Assembly: GCA_947167455.1 (NCBI GenBank) | Contig: CAMVIB010000008.1 | Location: 1 to 64,000, forward strand | Length of the DNA: 64,000 bases | DNA from: an uncultured Prevotellaceae bacterium | GTDB lineage: Bacteria; Bacteroidota; Bacteroidia; Bacteroidales; Bacteroidaceae | Direction: 5' to 3' | Shown here: positions 32,475 through 42,900 of the stretch, in pieces | How the letters are laid out: each line of letters begins with the position of its first letter | Numbering within the stretch: position 1 is the stretch's first letter | Translations under genes and position numbers: made by a program | Notes under the pieces: generated by a model | Told to the model about the DNA's origin: nothing | What the model saw: only the letters and a program-made list of their open reading frames with translations | The model's database searches: none

Positions 32475-33248
32475 ATGGGAAAAATCATAGCTTTAGCCAA
32501 TCAGAAGGGGGGTGTCGGCAAGACAACCACTTCCATGAATCTGGCCGCATCATTGGCGGCGTTGGAGCAGCGTGTGCTACTCGTCGATGCCGACCCCCAG
32601 GCGAATGCATCGAGTGGTCTCGGTGTCAACCTTACTGAGGTAGAGAGCAGCGTCTATGACTGCCTCATCAACAATCTCGACATCCACGAGGCCATCTATG
32701 AAACCGACATACCAGGGCTGGACATCATCCCGAGCCACATCGACCTCGTAGGTGCCGAGATAGAGATGTTACGAATGCCCGCACGCGAGGAGGTGATGAA
32801 GCGTGCCCTGGCGCCTGTGCTGTCCGACTACGACTACATCCTCATCGACTGCTCTCCGTCGCTCGGCCTCATCACCGTCAACGCCCTCACGGCAGCCGAC
32901 TCGGTGATAATCCCGGTGCAATGCGAATACTTCGCCCTCGAGGGTATCTCCAAGCTTCTCAACACCATCAAGATCATAAAGCAGAAACTCAACCCGTCAC
33001 TTGAGATTGAAGGTTTCCTGCTGACGATGTTCGACTCGCGCCTGCGCCTCTCCAACCAAGTCAAGGAGGATGTGCAGCGCCACTTCCAGGAGCTGGTGTT
33101 CGACACCGTCATCAACCGTAACGTCAAGCTTGCCGAGGCTCCGGGTCATGGCGTGCCCGCCATCCTCTACGATGCCGACAGTGCCGGCGCGCGCAACCAC
33201 CTCGCCCTGGCTCAGGAGATCATAGCGAAGAACACCAAGAAACAGTAA
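32475..33248 (+). CDS. parA: Chromosome partitioning ATPase ParA (Soj)
   Basis: The 257-residue deviant Walker ATPase has NQKGGVGKTTTS (P-loop, Lys11 and Lys16), VDADPQAN and LIDCSPSLG. Length and lack of an N-terminal HTH indicate the chromosomal (type Ib/Soj) class. With ParB it segregates origins. parB follows after 2 bp, an operon order typical of Bacteroidota and often not far from the origin, though I see no origin here. Confidence 0.97.
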   Translation: MGKIIALANQKGGVGKTTTSMNLAASLAALEQRVLLVDADPQANASSGLGVNLTEVESSVYDCLINNLDIHEAIYETDIPGLDIIPSHIDLVGAEIEMLRMPAREEVMKRALAPVLSDYDYILIDCSPSLGLITVNALTAADSVIIPVQCEYFALEGISKLLNTIKIIKQKLNPSLEIEGFLLTMFDSRLRLSNQVKEDVQRHFQELVFDTVINRNVKLAEAPGHGVPAILYDADSAGARNHLALAQEIIAKNTKKQ

Positions 33249-33250
33249 GT

Positions 33251-34138
33251 ATGGCAGCACACAAGAAATTTCCCGCCTTAGGCCGCGGACTTGACGCCCT
33301 CATCACCACCGGCGACGTCAAGACCGATGGGACGTCGAGCATCAACGAGATTGAGCTCTCACTCATCCACCCCAACCCCAACCAGCCACGCCGTGAGTTC
33401 GACGAGAGCGCTCTCGAGGAGCTGGCATCGAGCATCCGTGAGATAGGCATCATACAGCCCATCACCCTGCGCCAGCTCAGCGACGGCACATACGAGATCA
33501 TCGCCGGCGAGCGTCGCTGGCGCGCCTCGCAGATGGCAGGCTTGGCCACGATACCCGCCTACATCCGTACTGCCGACGACGAGAACGTGATGGAGATGGC
33601 TCTCATAGAGAACATACAACGCGAGGACCTCAATGCCGTAGAGATAGCCCTGGCCTACCAGCATCTGCTCGAGCAGTATGAGCTGACGCAGGACCGTCTC
33701 AGCGAGCGCGTGGGCAAGAAGCGCACCACCATCACCAACTATCTGCGCCTGCTGAAGCTGCCCGCCACCATACAGATGGCACTCCAACGGCGTGAGATCG
33801 ACATGGGTCACGCACGTGCACTTCTCGCCCTCGACAACCCCACCTTGCAGCTGAAGCTCTTCGGCGAGATTACCCGCGAGCACCTCAGCGTGCGCAAGGT
33901 CGAGGAGATGGTGAAACGCCTCACACAGGGCGAGACCATAAATGCCGGAGGCCAGAAGCTGCGGCCCCGCGGCGCCCAGCTCTCCGAGGAATTCACCATG
34001 TTGCGCGACAGCCTCTCGAAGTTCTTCAACACTAAAGTGCAGCTCACCTGCTCGGCCAAGGGCAAGGGCAAAATCACCATCCCCTTCGCCAGCGAGGAGG
34101 AGCTGGAACGAATCATGGAGCTCCTCGACCGGCACTGA
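33251..34138 (+). CDS. parB: Chromosome partitioning protein ParB
   Basis: The 295-residue CTPase/DNA-binding protein has the N-terminal ParB/Sulfiredoxin-like fold with IIAGERRWRA and MALIENIQREDLNAVEIA (boxes I-II). A HTH region RVGKKRTTITNYLRLLKLP recognises parS, and the C-terminus dimerises. It follows parA by 2 bp. I found no canonical parS palindrome in the window. Confidence 0.97.
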   Translation: MAAHKKFPALGRGLDALITTGDVKTDGTSSINEIELSLIHPNPNQPRREFDESALEELASSIREIGIIQPITLRQLSDGTYEIIAGERRWRASQMAGLATIPAYIRTADDENVMEMALIENIQREDLNAVEIALAYQHLLEQYELTQDRLSERVGKKRTTITNYLRLLKLPATIQMALQRREIDMGHARALLALDNPTLQLKLFGEITREHLSVRKVEEMVKRLTQGETINAGGQKLRPRGAQLSEEFTMLRDSLSKFFNTKVQLTCSAKGKGKITIPFASEEELERIMELLDRH

Positions 34139-34159
34139 CCACACATACTGACATCGCCC

Positions 34160-34945
34160 ATGCTGCTGCGAGCCACATATTATAATAAGGAATTTGCGTT
34201 GCTGACGGCACTCGTCATCGGCACGGCAACCATGGCTGCCACGACACGCCCGGCGGCGCAGCCCGAGCCCGACAGCATCGTGCCCGACAGCATCGTGGCA
34301 GCAGAGCATAAGCCCGACACCCCGCAGGCCGCAACCCTCACCCCTGACACCACGGAAACGGCCTCTGCCACGACGCCACCCCTCAAGCTCGACAGCCTGG
34401 CAGCGGCAGCCGTCGAGGCCATGCGTCCCAAGACCTTCAAGCCCAACCCCATACGCTCACAGTGGGTGGCACTGGTGCTGCCCGGCGGTGGACAGATCTA
34501 CAATCGCAAGTACTGGAAACTGCCCATCATCTACGGAGGATTCCTCGGCTGTGCCTATGCCCTGACATGGAACTCACAGATGCTGCGCGACTACTCTCAG
34601 GCCTACCTCGACATCATGGACTCTGACCCCGAGACCAAGAGCTACGAGAAGATGCTGCCTCTGGGCTATGACATCAGCGGCCGCGAGGACAAGTTCAAGG
34701 AGATCTTTAAGAACAAGAAAAACTACTACCGCCGCTACCGCGACATGAGCATCCTGGCCTTCGCGCTGGTATATGTCATAGGTGTCATAGATGCCTACGT
34801 CGATGCCGAGCTCTCCACCTTCGACATCTCGCCCGACCTCTCTATGCGCATGACGCCGGCACTCTTCAACACCTCCCCGACACGTCAGGGCGCGGCCATC
34901 AGCGGCGGCACGAACTTCGGCCTGGCCATGACACTCGACTTCTAA
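34160..34945 (+). CDS. DUF5683-domain membrane protein
   Basis: The 261-residue protein has an N-terminal hydrophobic segment and a Pro/Thr-rich linker to about residue 85. The conserved block NPIRSQWVALVLPGGGQIYN followed by RKYWKLPIIYGGFLG is characteristic of DUF5683, and a second membrane segment lies near 190-210 (MSILAFALVYVIGVIDAYVD). This family almost always sits between parB and mltD in Bacteroidota, suggesting a role in envelope or division. Function is unknown. Gap to parB is 21 bp. Confidence 0.85.
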   Translation: MLLRATYYNKEFALLTALVIGTATMAATTRPAAQPEPDSIVPDSIVAAEHKPDTPQAATLTPDTTETASATTPPLKLDSLAAAAVEAMRPKTFKPNPIRSQWVALVLPGGGQIYNRKYWKLPIIYGGFLGCAYALTWNSQMLRDYSQAYLDIMDSDPETKSYEKMLPLGYDISGREDKFKEIFKNKKNYYRRYRDMSILAFALVYVIGVIDAYVDAELSTFDISPDLSMRMTPALFNTSPTRQGAAISGGTNFGLAMTLDF

Positions 34946-34994
34946 CAACCAATCACAATTCACTCTAACACCCTCACTAAGACAACATATTCCG

Positions 34995-36386
34995 ATGAAG
35001 AAGAAACTGCTCCTTTTCCTCACTGCATATCTCGTCATGGCAGCACCCATGACGGCACAGGTCAACCTTGATGACGACGATGACGATACCGAGGTCACTG
35101 ACGACGACGAGGCCGACGGCGACGACGACGAGTCCGACACCGACCTCCCCGACGGCAACGAGGCCGACGACGGCGACATCGCCATGCCGGAGGGTATGGT
35201 GAGCGAGATGGACAGTCTCATCCTCGACTGGAACAAGCGTCAGTACCTCACACAGCCCGACGGCGACTGCCAGGACACAGGCGTGAGCCCCGAGTTCACC
35301 AAGGAGGAGTATATCCACCGTCTGCAGCGCCTGCCCAACGTCATCGAGATGCCATACAACGATGTCGTGCGCAAGTTCATCGACCAATACACAGGACGCC
35401 TGCGCCGGTCGGTGAGCATCATGCTCGGCACCACGAACTTCTACACACCCATCTTCGAGGAGGCTCTGGAAGCATATCAGCTGCCTCTGGAGCTGAAGTA
35501 CCTGCCCGTCATAGAGTCGGCCCTCAACCCCACTGCCGTCAGCCGTGCCGGAGCCGCAGGACTCTGGCAGTTCATGATCACCACCGCCAAACAATATGGT
35601 CTGGAGGTGACAAGCCTCATTGACGAGCGGCGCGACCCCATCAAGAGCAGCTATGCCGCCGCCCACTATCTGCGCGACCTCTATGCCATCTTCGGCGACT
35701 GGACACTCGTCATCGCCTCCTACAACTGCGGGCCTGCCAACGTGCGCAAGGCCATCAGCCGTGCCGGAGGTGTGAAGGACTACTGGCAGATCTACCCCTA
35801 CCTGCCTCGCGAGACACGCGGCTACGTGCCGGCATTCATCGCCGCCAACTATGCCATGACCTACTACTGCGACCACGGGATATGCCCCGTGCGCGCCATA
35901 CTGCCGGCAGGCACCGACACCATCCACGTCACACGCAACCTGCACATCGACCAGGTGCGCGCCATCTGCAACGTTCCGGCCGAGCAGGTGCGGGCACTCA
36001 ACCCGCAGTACCGCACCGACCTCATTCCCGGCGACGCCCATGCATGCACGCTGCGGCTGCCCGCCACGGCCGTGTCGGCATTCATCGAGAGCGGCGACAG
36101 CATCTACCGCTACCACGCCGACGAGCTGCTCACCACACGCCGCGAGATTGAGGTGGCCGAGGCTCAGTTCAAACAGCCCGCCAAGGGACGGCGCGGACGT
36201 AACGCGCGCAGCGGACGGCGCGGACACTCCAGCCGCAATGCCGGCGGAAGGACTGCCACCGTGCGACGCGGCGACACCCTCGGCGCCATAGCACGTCGCA
36301 ACGGCACCACCGTGGCCAAGCTGCGCCGCCTCAACGGCATACGCGGCAACAAAATCCGTGCCGGACAGAAGATCAGGGTCAGATAG
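34995..36386 (+). CDS. mltD: Membrane-bound lytic murein transglycosylase D-like, LysM
   Basis: The 463-residue protein has a signal peptide (MKKKLLLFLTAYLVMAAPMTA), then an unusually acidic segment (about 25-62, rich in Asp/Glu), a lytic transglycosylase domain with LKYLPVIESALNPTAVSRAG (catalytic Glu) and GLWQFMITTAKQYGL, and a basic linker before a C-terminal LysM peptidoglycan-binding motif VRRGDTLGAIARRNG. It cleaves glycan strands in the periplasm, forming 1,6-anhydroMurNAc. Part of the parAB-DUF5683 operon (49-bp gap). Confidence 0.92.
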   Translation: MKKKLLLFLTAYLVMAAPMTAQVNLDDDDDDTEVTDDDEADGDDDESDTDLPDGNEADDGDIAMPEGMVSEMDSLILDWNKRQYLTQPDGDCQDTGVSPEFTKEEYIHRLQRLPNVIEMPYNDVVRKFIDQYTGRLRRSVSIMLGTTNFYTPIFEEALEAYQLPLELKYLPVIESALNPTAVSRAGAAGLWQFMITTAKQYGLEVTSLIDERRDPIKSSYAAAHYLRDLYAIFGDWTLVIASYNCGPANVRKAISRAGGVKDYWQIYPYLPRETRGYVPAFIAANYAMTYYCDHGICPVRAILPAGTDTIHVTRNLHIDQVRAICNVPAEQVRALNPQYRTDLIPGDAHACTLRLPATAVSAFIESGDSIYRYHADELLTTRREIEVAEAQFKQPAKGRRGRNARSGRRGHSSRNAGGRTATVRRGDTLGAIARRNGTTVAKLRRLNGIRGNKIRAGQKIRVR

Positions 36387-36575
36387 CCACTACGCCCCGA
36401 CACCGCATCCACACACTGCACACAGTTACCTTATTGCATACACAAGGGCACAGCACACTGCGCAACAGCCCAACAACAGCGATACAAGGTGAGTCCCGCC
36501 AGTCAGCGTTGAACAGCTCTTCGCCAGTCACCTGAAGCACCCACCATCATTACCTAAAGACAAGAGGATTTTGTT

Positions 36576-38900
36576 ATGGAAGAAAAGAAACGAAACGAAG
36601 ACATGCCCATGACGGCGCCCGCTGCCAAGGGCAATGAGCCCGCCGCCAGTGCCACACAGCCCCACGATGGCACCGACGACGAAGTCATGGTACAGGAAGC
36701 CTTTCAGCGCCTTATAGACACCTACAACGCATCGCCCCACCGCAAGAAGACCGACCTCATACAGAAAGCTTTCAACTTCGCCAAGCAGGCACACAAAGGC
36801 GTGCGGCGCCTGTCGGGAGAGCCTTATATCATGCACCCCATTGCCGTGGCACAGATAGCATGCGGCGAGATCGGCCTTGGCTCCACGAGCATCTGCGCAG
36901 CACTGCTGCACGACGTCGTAGAGGACACCGACTACACCGTGGAGGACATCGCCAACCTCTTCGGTCCCAAGATAGCACAAATCGTTGACGGACTGACAAA
37001 GATTTCCGGAGGCATTTTCGGCGACAAGGCTTCGGCACAAGCCGAGTCGTTCAAGAAGCTGCTGCTCACCATGAGCGACGACATACGCGTCATACTCATC
37101 AAGATCAGCGACCGCCTCCATAACATGCGCACCTTAGGCTCGCAGTTGCCAGGCAAACAGTATAAGATTGCCGGAGAGACGCTCTACATCTACGCCCCGC
37201 TGGCACACCGGCTCGGGCTCAACCTCATCAAGGAGGAACTCGAGGACCTCAGCTTCCGCTACGAGCATCCCGAAGCCCACGACCGCCTATGCCAGCAGCT
37301 CAGCGAGATAGAGCCTCAGCTGCAGCAGGCGTTCCAGGAGTTCATACGCCCCATACGCGACAAGCTCGACAAGATGAACTACAAATACAGCGTCAAGGCG
37401 CGCATCAAGCGCCCCTATAGCTGCTGGCTGAAGATGCAGAACAAGCACGTCGCCTTCGAAGAGATCTACGACCTCCTGGCCGCCAGGATCGTGTTTACGC
37501 CCAATGACCCGGAGAATGAGGAGGGCGAGTGTTTCCAGATCTACAACGTCTGCACACGCATCTACCGCCCCCACCCCGACCGCTTCCGCGACTGGCTCTC
37601 ACAGCCCAAGGCCAACGGCTACCGAGCCCTGCACACCACTCTGATGAGCCGCCAAGGCCGCTGGATAGAGGTGCAGATACGCTCACAGAAGATGGACGAG
37701 ATGGCCGAGCGCGGCTTTGCCGCCCACTGGAAGTACAAGGAGGGCGAGAAAGACACCTCTGCCAGCGAGAGCGAGCTCGACAAGTGGCTCATGACCATCA
37801 AAGAGCTGCTCGACGACCCACAGCCCTCGGCAATGGACTTCCTCGACACCATAAAGCTCAACCTCTACGCCTCCGAGATTTTCGTCGTAACGCCAAAGGG
37901 CGAGTTCAAGACCATGCCGTCGGGCAGCACCGTCCTCGACTTCGCCTTCAGCATTCACTCCATGGTGGGCTCACACTGCATAGGCGCCAAGGTCAACCAC
38001 CAACTCGTGCCGATGAGCCACGTGCTCAACAGCGGCGACCAGGTGGAAATCCTGACATCAAACTCGGCACACATCGATGCCTCGTGGCTGCAATATGCCA
38101 CCACCGCCAAGGCCAAGAACAAGATCGAGAGCAGCCTGCGCCGGCAGCGACGCGAGCTGCAGAAACGCGGCGAGGACATCATGACCGACTGGTTTGCCGC
38201 CCACGACCTTGAACCCACAAGCCTGCTCATCGACCGCCTGTGCCTGCTGCACGAGCAAGACGACCGCGAGTCGCTCTGTGCCGCCATCGGTGGCGCCAAG
38301 CTGACGCTAACCGATGCCGATGCCGACGCTATACAACGCCAGCCCGCCTCCAACGGCAACGGACGATGGAGGCGCTACCTGCCTTTCCTGAGGCGCAAGC
38401 CCAAGGCCGAGGCCGAACCCGTCAAGGAGGAACCCCTGAAGGTTGACCGCAAGAAGACCATCATCCTCAACGACGACAGCATACCCAACTACGTCTTCTG
38501 CACCGAGTGTAGGCCCATACCCGGCGACGATGTGCTGGGCTACCTCGACACGAACATCAACCGCATCGTCATACACAAACGTGAGTGCCCACAGGCCGAC
38601 CGTCTCAAGACCTCCGACGGCAATCACATCCTCGCCGCCAACTGGGACACCGGCAAGTCGCTGGAGTTCACCGCCACCATACACATCGAGGGCATCGACC
38701 GCGTGGGCATACTGCGAGCCCTCACCGACGTGCTCACCGAGCAGTTCAACATCAACGTGCACCGCCTCAACATCGACACCAACGACGGCATCTTCCGAGG
38801 CAACATCGAGCTGAGCGTACACGATGCCGAAGACCTCAGCGTCATCATCAAGAACCTCAAACGCATCAACGGACTCGAGGAGGTGACACGCATCTCTTAG
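36576..38900 (+). CDS. Bifunctional (p)ppGpp synthetase/hydrolase (RelA/SpoT)
   Basis: The 774-residue long RSH protein controls the stringent response. The hydrolase domain has YIMHPIAVAQ and LLHDVVEDTDY (HD at 112-113), so it appears active. The synthetase domain includes GYRALHTTLMSRQGRWIEVQ and a FAAHWKYKEG block. A TGS domain (FVVTPKGEFKTMPSGST) and a C-terminal ACT (HIEGIDRVGILRAL) follow. It is 190 bp after mltD, the only long plus-strand gap in this cluster. Confidence 0.96.
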   Translation: MEEKKRNEDMPMTAPAAKGNEPAASATQPHDGTDDEVMVQEAFQRLIDTYNASPHRKKTDLIQKAFNFAKQAHKGVRRLSGEPYIMHPIAVAQIACGEIGLGSTSICAALLHDVVEDTDYTVEDIANLFGPKIAQIVDGLTKISGGIFGDKASAQAESFKKLLLTMSDDIRVILIKISDRLHNMRTLGSQLPGKQYKIAGETLYIYAPLAHRLGLNLIKEELEDLSFRYEHPEAHDRLCQQLSEIEPQLQQAFQEFIRPIRDKLDKMNYKYSVKARIKRPYSCWLKMQNKHVAFEEIYDLLAARIVFTPNDPENEEGECFQIYNVCTRIYRPHPDRFRDWLSQPKANGYRALHTTLMSRQGRWIEVQIRSQKMDEMAERGFAAHWKYKEGEKDTSASESELDKWLMTIKELLDDPQPSAMDFLDTIKLNLYASEIFVVTPKGEFKTMPSGSTVLDFAFSIHSMVGSHCIGAKVNHQLVPMSHVLNSGDQVEILTSNSAHIDASWLQYATTAKAKNKIESSLRRQRRELQKRGEDIMTDWFAAHDLEPTSLLIDRLCLLHEQDDRESLCAAIGGAKLTLTDADADAIQRQPASNGNGRWRRYLPFLRRKPKAEAEPVKEEPLKVDRKKTIILNDDSIPNYVFCTECRPIPGDDVLGYLDTNINRIVIHKRECPQADRLKTSDGNHILAANWDTGKSLEFTATIHIEGIDRVGILRALTDVLTEQFNINVHRLNIDTNDGIFRGNIELSVHDAEDLSVIIKNLKRINGLEEVTRIS

Positions 38901-38901
38901 C

Positions 38902-38978
38902 GGGCCCCCCGGCCCCCTAAAGGGGGGGCAACCTGCGGGCTGGACAAGCACTCCCCCTTTAGGGGGCTGGGGGCTGAG
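38902..38978. repeat. G/C palindromic intergenic element, copy 1
   Basis: GGCCCCCTAAAGGGGGGGC, then AACCTGCGGGCTGG, then CTCCCCCTTTAGGGGGCTG followed by GGGGCTGAG. The core CCCCCTAAAGGGGG and the AACCTGCGGGCTGG linker recur at 49567-49619. Starts 2 bp after the relA/spoT stop and may act as a terminator. Confidence 0.85.
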
Positions 38979-39007
38979 TTTTGTCGCGACATTCGAAAGA
39001 ATTAATG

Positions 39008-39015
39008 TATTTTTG
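39008..39015 (+). promoter_or_regulatory. -7 box of the VanX-like dipeptidase gene
   Basis: TATTTTTG, 27 bp before ATG 39042. TTG at 38981-38983 is 24 bp upstream, a little far. Confidence 0.5.
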
Positions 39016-39041
39016 CAAACCCATTAAAAACCATTACCAAA

Positions 39042-39854
39042 ATGACACACCTCAACTATATGCGTAACACCTACATCATTGCCGCAACAGCAGCGTTCAT
39101 CTGCGGCATCTTTGCAGCATCATGCAAGCAAGCTGCCGACGACACCCACCTTGCTGTAAATCCCACCGAGGACGACAGCCAGTTTGTGACGCTGACCGAT
39201 GTCGTGCCCGACGCCATAATGGAGATTCGCTACTTCGGCACATACAACTTCGTGGGTACGCGCATCGACGGCTACGAGGAACCCACGGCACTGCTGACAC
39301 GTCAGGCCGCCGAGGCTCTGAAGGCCGTGAGCGACGATGTCATGTCACAGGGCTACCGCCTCAAGATCTACGACGCCTACCGCCCCCAGAAAGGCGTTGA
39401 CCACTTCGTGCGCTGGGCTGCCGACATCCCCGACACGCTGATGAAGCGCTTCTTCTACCCCGACCTCGACAAGAGCGTGCTCTTCGAGCAGGAGTATATC
39501 TACGAGAAAAGCGGACACACGCGTGGCAGCACCGTGGATCTTACGCTCTTCGACATGACCACGGAGAAGGAGCTCGACATGGGCGGCACCTTCGACTGGT
39601 TTGGCCCCGAGAGCCATCCCGACTTCTGCGGCAACCCCGAGACGGGCGAATACATCGCACCGGCTGCAGACGCCGACGTCAAAAGGCCCATCACGCCAGA
39701 GCAGTTCGAGCACCGCATGATACTGCGACGCGCCATGACAGCACACGGCTTCAAACCCCTCGACTCCGAATGGTGGCACTTCACGCTGAAGGACGAGCCC
39801 TTCCCCGACACATACTTCACCTTCCCCGTAAGGCAGATTCACCACAAACAATAA
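39042..39854 (+). CDS. VanX-like D-alanyl-D-alanine dipeptidase, lipoprotein
   Basis: The 270-residue M15D-family protein has a lipoprotein signal (AAS-Cys28). DAYRPQKGVDHFVRWA, SGHTRGSTVDLTLFDM and DSEWWHFTL give the zinc ligands His/Asp/His and catalytic Glu of the VanX family. It hydrolyses D-Ala-D-Ala. Chromosomal versions recycle or trim peptidoglycan dipeptide rather than give vancomycin resistance (no vanHA here). A start at ATG 39060 is also possible. Confidence 0.9.
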   Translation: MTHLNYMRNTYIIAATAAFICGIFAASCKQAADDTHLAVNPTEDDSQFVTLTDVVPDAIMEIRYFGTYNFVGTRIDGYEEPTALLTRQAAEALKAVSDDVMSQGYRLKIYDAYRPQKGVDHFVRWAADIPDTLMKRFFYPDLDKSVLFEQEYIYEKSGHTRGSTVDLTLFDMTTEKELDMGGTFDWFGPESHPDFCGNPETGEYIAPAADADVKRPITPEQFEHRMILRRAMTAHGFKPLDSEWWHFTLKDEPFPDTYFTFPVRQIHHKQ

Positions 39855-39860
39855 CTGATT

Positions 39861-39888
39861 ACTTCTCACTTCTCACTTCTCACTTCTC
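39861..39888 (+). repeat. Four tandem ACTTCTC heptamers
   Basis: Perfect 7-bp repeat, 4 copies, just before the giant surface-protein gene. The same heptamer family (ACTYCTC) makes the array at 62374-62457. Confidence 0.85.
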
Positions 39889-39909
39889 GTGTAAGTGGTA
39901 AAATGAACA

Positions 39910-42900
39910 ATGAAAATGTCACAACACTTACGACAGCTCGCAGCCATGCTCGCGCTGTTACTGACATGGGCATCGCCCGCAAGGAGCGTCACGTTCGAAT
40001 GGGACAGGGTAGATGATGGCGGCGGACGCTACCTCTTCGAAAGCGAGAAGATCTCCTACGACGGCTGGAACACCAACTCCGTCTATTACTTCCGCACGCA
40101 GAAAGCCTTCAGCTGGGATAACGACCAGTTCGTATATGAATACGACTTCAGGGCAGCACACCCCGTTGTCAGCATTGAGTATCTGACACTGGAAGGCACG
40201 GTGCTGCTCGTCACTGCCGACAACGTCGCACACGCCGTAGGCACATGGAGCAAGACGGCCAGCAATAGCAGCCGAGTGACATTCTCCAACACCGATGCCA
40301 CCTACGGACAGCTGTTTCTCAACCAAGTGGACGACGGACATACGCTACATCTGAAGTTCGTGCCGACGCCACGCTACGGCAACCCCGTGAAGAAGCTGCA
40401 GCTGAAATTCAGCTTCAGCCATACCAACAAGTGGAATTCTGGGTGGATGCGCTATGACAAAGACCTGCCACTGGGCTCCGTCTTCTCGACAGGCTGCCCC
40501 ATGCCGACGCTCTCCTTCGACTGGGACGAAGACGGGCGCATGGTGGCCAAGGCCTCCAATGTCTATGACAAGCGCGACAACTCGAACTACTTCTTCGAGG
40601 GTTATAGTTATAACATCTACTCATGGATGCAATCAGGTTCGTGGAGCGGCACCGTATCGCATGACGGCATCTTCACACTTAGAAATGCCAAGAACACCAG
40701 CCGTGGCAACGGACGGGTGGATGTAGAATATCATTTCCAGCCAATGAACTTCGGCAGCAGCTGGTATGGCAGCTTCACAAGCCCGATGCGTCTGGAAGTG
40801 AGTCCTTCATTGCACTATAGCATAGGTGACCAGAAGATCTACAACCACCAGCCACGGTACGATGTCTTCGTTGCCCCATTCACACGCCCCGAAAAGGTGG
40901 ATGTGGCCTTCGACAAGTGGAACAAGAAGAACACCATCACCTGGACACGCCGCGAGCAGGCAACAGGCGACCAGTGGAAGGCATACAATTGCCGCTTCGA
41001 TGGCAAATGGTACGTCATACGCTATGAGAAAGGTGCCGACCCCAAAGGCTACACCCTCATAGGTAGTCTCGACGGCGACGCCACGACGCTAAGCCTGACC
41101 GATGCCAGCGAGAGCCTGGAGTACGAGAAGGAATATGTATATCGCGTTGTGTTCCTGCCATCGATGATTGTCGAGAAGTGCAAGGACAAGCTCACCGAGC
41201 TGCCACAGCAGCTGAGCCAGCACAACAAGATGGACCTATGGGAGGAGACGACGACCAGCACCAAGCTGGAGATGCCCATCGAGCTCACACAAGACCGCTC
41301 CTACGACAAGGCCGTGCGCCTCGTGTGGAAGTACTGCGTGCAACCCTCGGGGCAGAATTGGACTATAGAGTACAGCCCGGCTGGCGAGAACGCGTGGCGC
41401 GTGCTCGACAGCAGCCTCAACGTGGACGCCTCCAAGGCATCGGCCAGCTTTGATGCCGACGGCTCGGTGTGCGACCTCGTGGACTACCGCGTGAAGACGA
41501 GCTACGCCGACAAGGAGTTCTACTCCAACATCTGGACGGGCAATCTGCCATCCGGCAGCTACATCAGTGAGGTGACGGCATCCACGGGCATCCATGAGAA
41601 CAAGGTCGATGTGACGTGGAAGGTGAAGCGTGCCGACATCAACAACGACATCTACTACCGCGTGCTGCGCCGGCCCATCGGCGTTGAGACGTGGACCATG
41701 CTCACCGATGCCATCCACGGCAAGGCATCTGAATACACATACGAAGACACGCGCCCGCTGGCAGGCTCTTACTATGAATACACCGTGGAGGCATACGAGG
41801 CCAAGTGCGACGAGCAGCTCATCAAGACCGACCAAGTCATCACGCCGGGCTTCTCGCAGGCACGAGGCACCATCACCGGACACATCTCCTTCGGCACGGG
41901 AACGGCCGTGGCAGGCGTTCGCGTGAACCTCGTCAAGTCGAGTGCCGACGAGGACACCGACCAGTCGCAGTTCCTCTCGCGCTACATCGAGGGCGAGGGC
42001 ATAGGCTTGCAGTGGCAGGCCGACTCGGCGAAATATGTCGGTGTGCTGGACGGCGGCAAGGCACTGACGCTGCAACTGTGGGCACGCCCGCAGGCCATGG
42101 CTGGCGGGGGAGCCGAAACGATGCAGCTGCTGCGACTGGCCGGAGCGCTGGAGCTCGGCGTGCAGAACAGCGGCGGCCGCTACCACCTCTACGCCGTGGA
42201 CAACACCAATGGCGGCACGGCCGTGACGGAGTTCCCAGAGCTGCTTTTCGACGACTTCGACTTCACACACGTGGCTGCCACCTATGCCAGCGGCAAGTGG
42301 ACCTTCTACGTCGGCAAGGACACCCTGCGCACGGCAACCATGCCAGCTGCCGGCAAGGCATGGAATGCATGCCGCGCAGACAACGGCACACCCGATGCCA
42401 AGATGCCAACGCTATCCTTCGGAGGCACCAACCGCATCAGCGGACAGCCGTTCGTGGGCTTCGTCGATGACATTCGACTCTGGAACCGCGCGCTCCCGCA
42501 GAGCGAGCTGGATGCCAACTACACCCGCATCCTCGGCGGCACGGAGAACGGACTCATCCTCTACTGGCCGCTCGACGAGGGCATGAACGTAGTGAAGTAT
42601 GCCTTCGACGTGTCACGCCAGGACGGCATAGACCAGCTCAACCACCCCGTAGTGGGCGTCAACGCGCTGCCGCGCAGCAACGTGCCACAGCTGCTCTCAC
42701 TCTACGGCATGACAGATGCTGAGGGCGACTACATCATCAAGGGCATACCATTCCAGCAGGGCGGCACCAACTACAAGCTGGCTCCCAGGCTCGGCATACA
42801 CGAGTTCTCGCCAAGCACACGCTCGATGTTCGTGAGCCCCACCAGCCTCACGGCCAACAACATCGACTTCGAGGATGTCTCCAGCTTCCCCATGGAGGGA

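Noticed and set aside
34977-36227. 416-codon minus-strand frame opposite mltD
   Set aside because: Antisense shadow; mltD motifs are intact.
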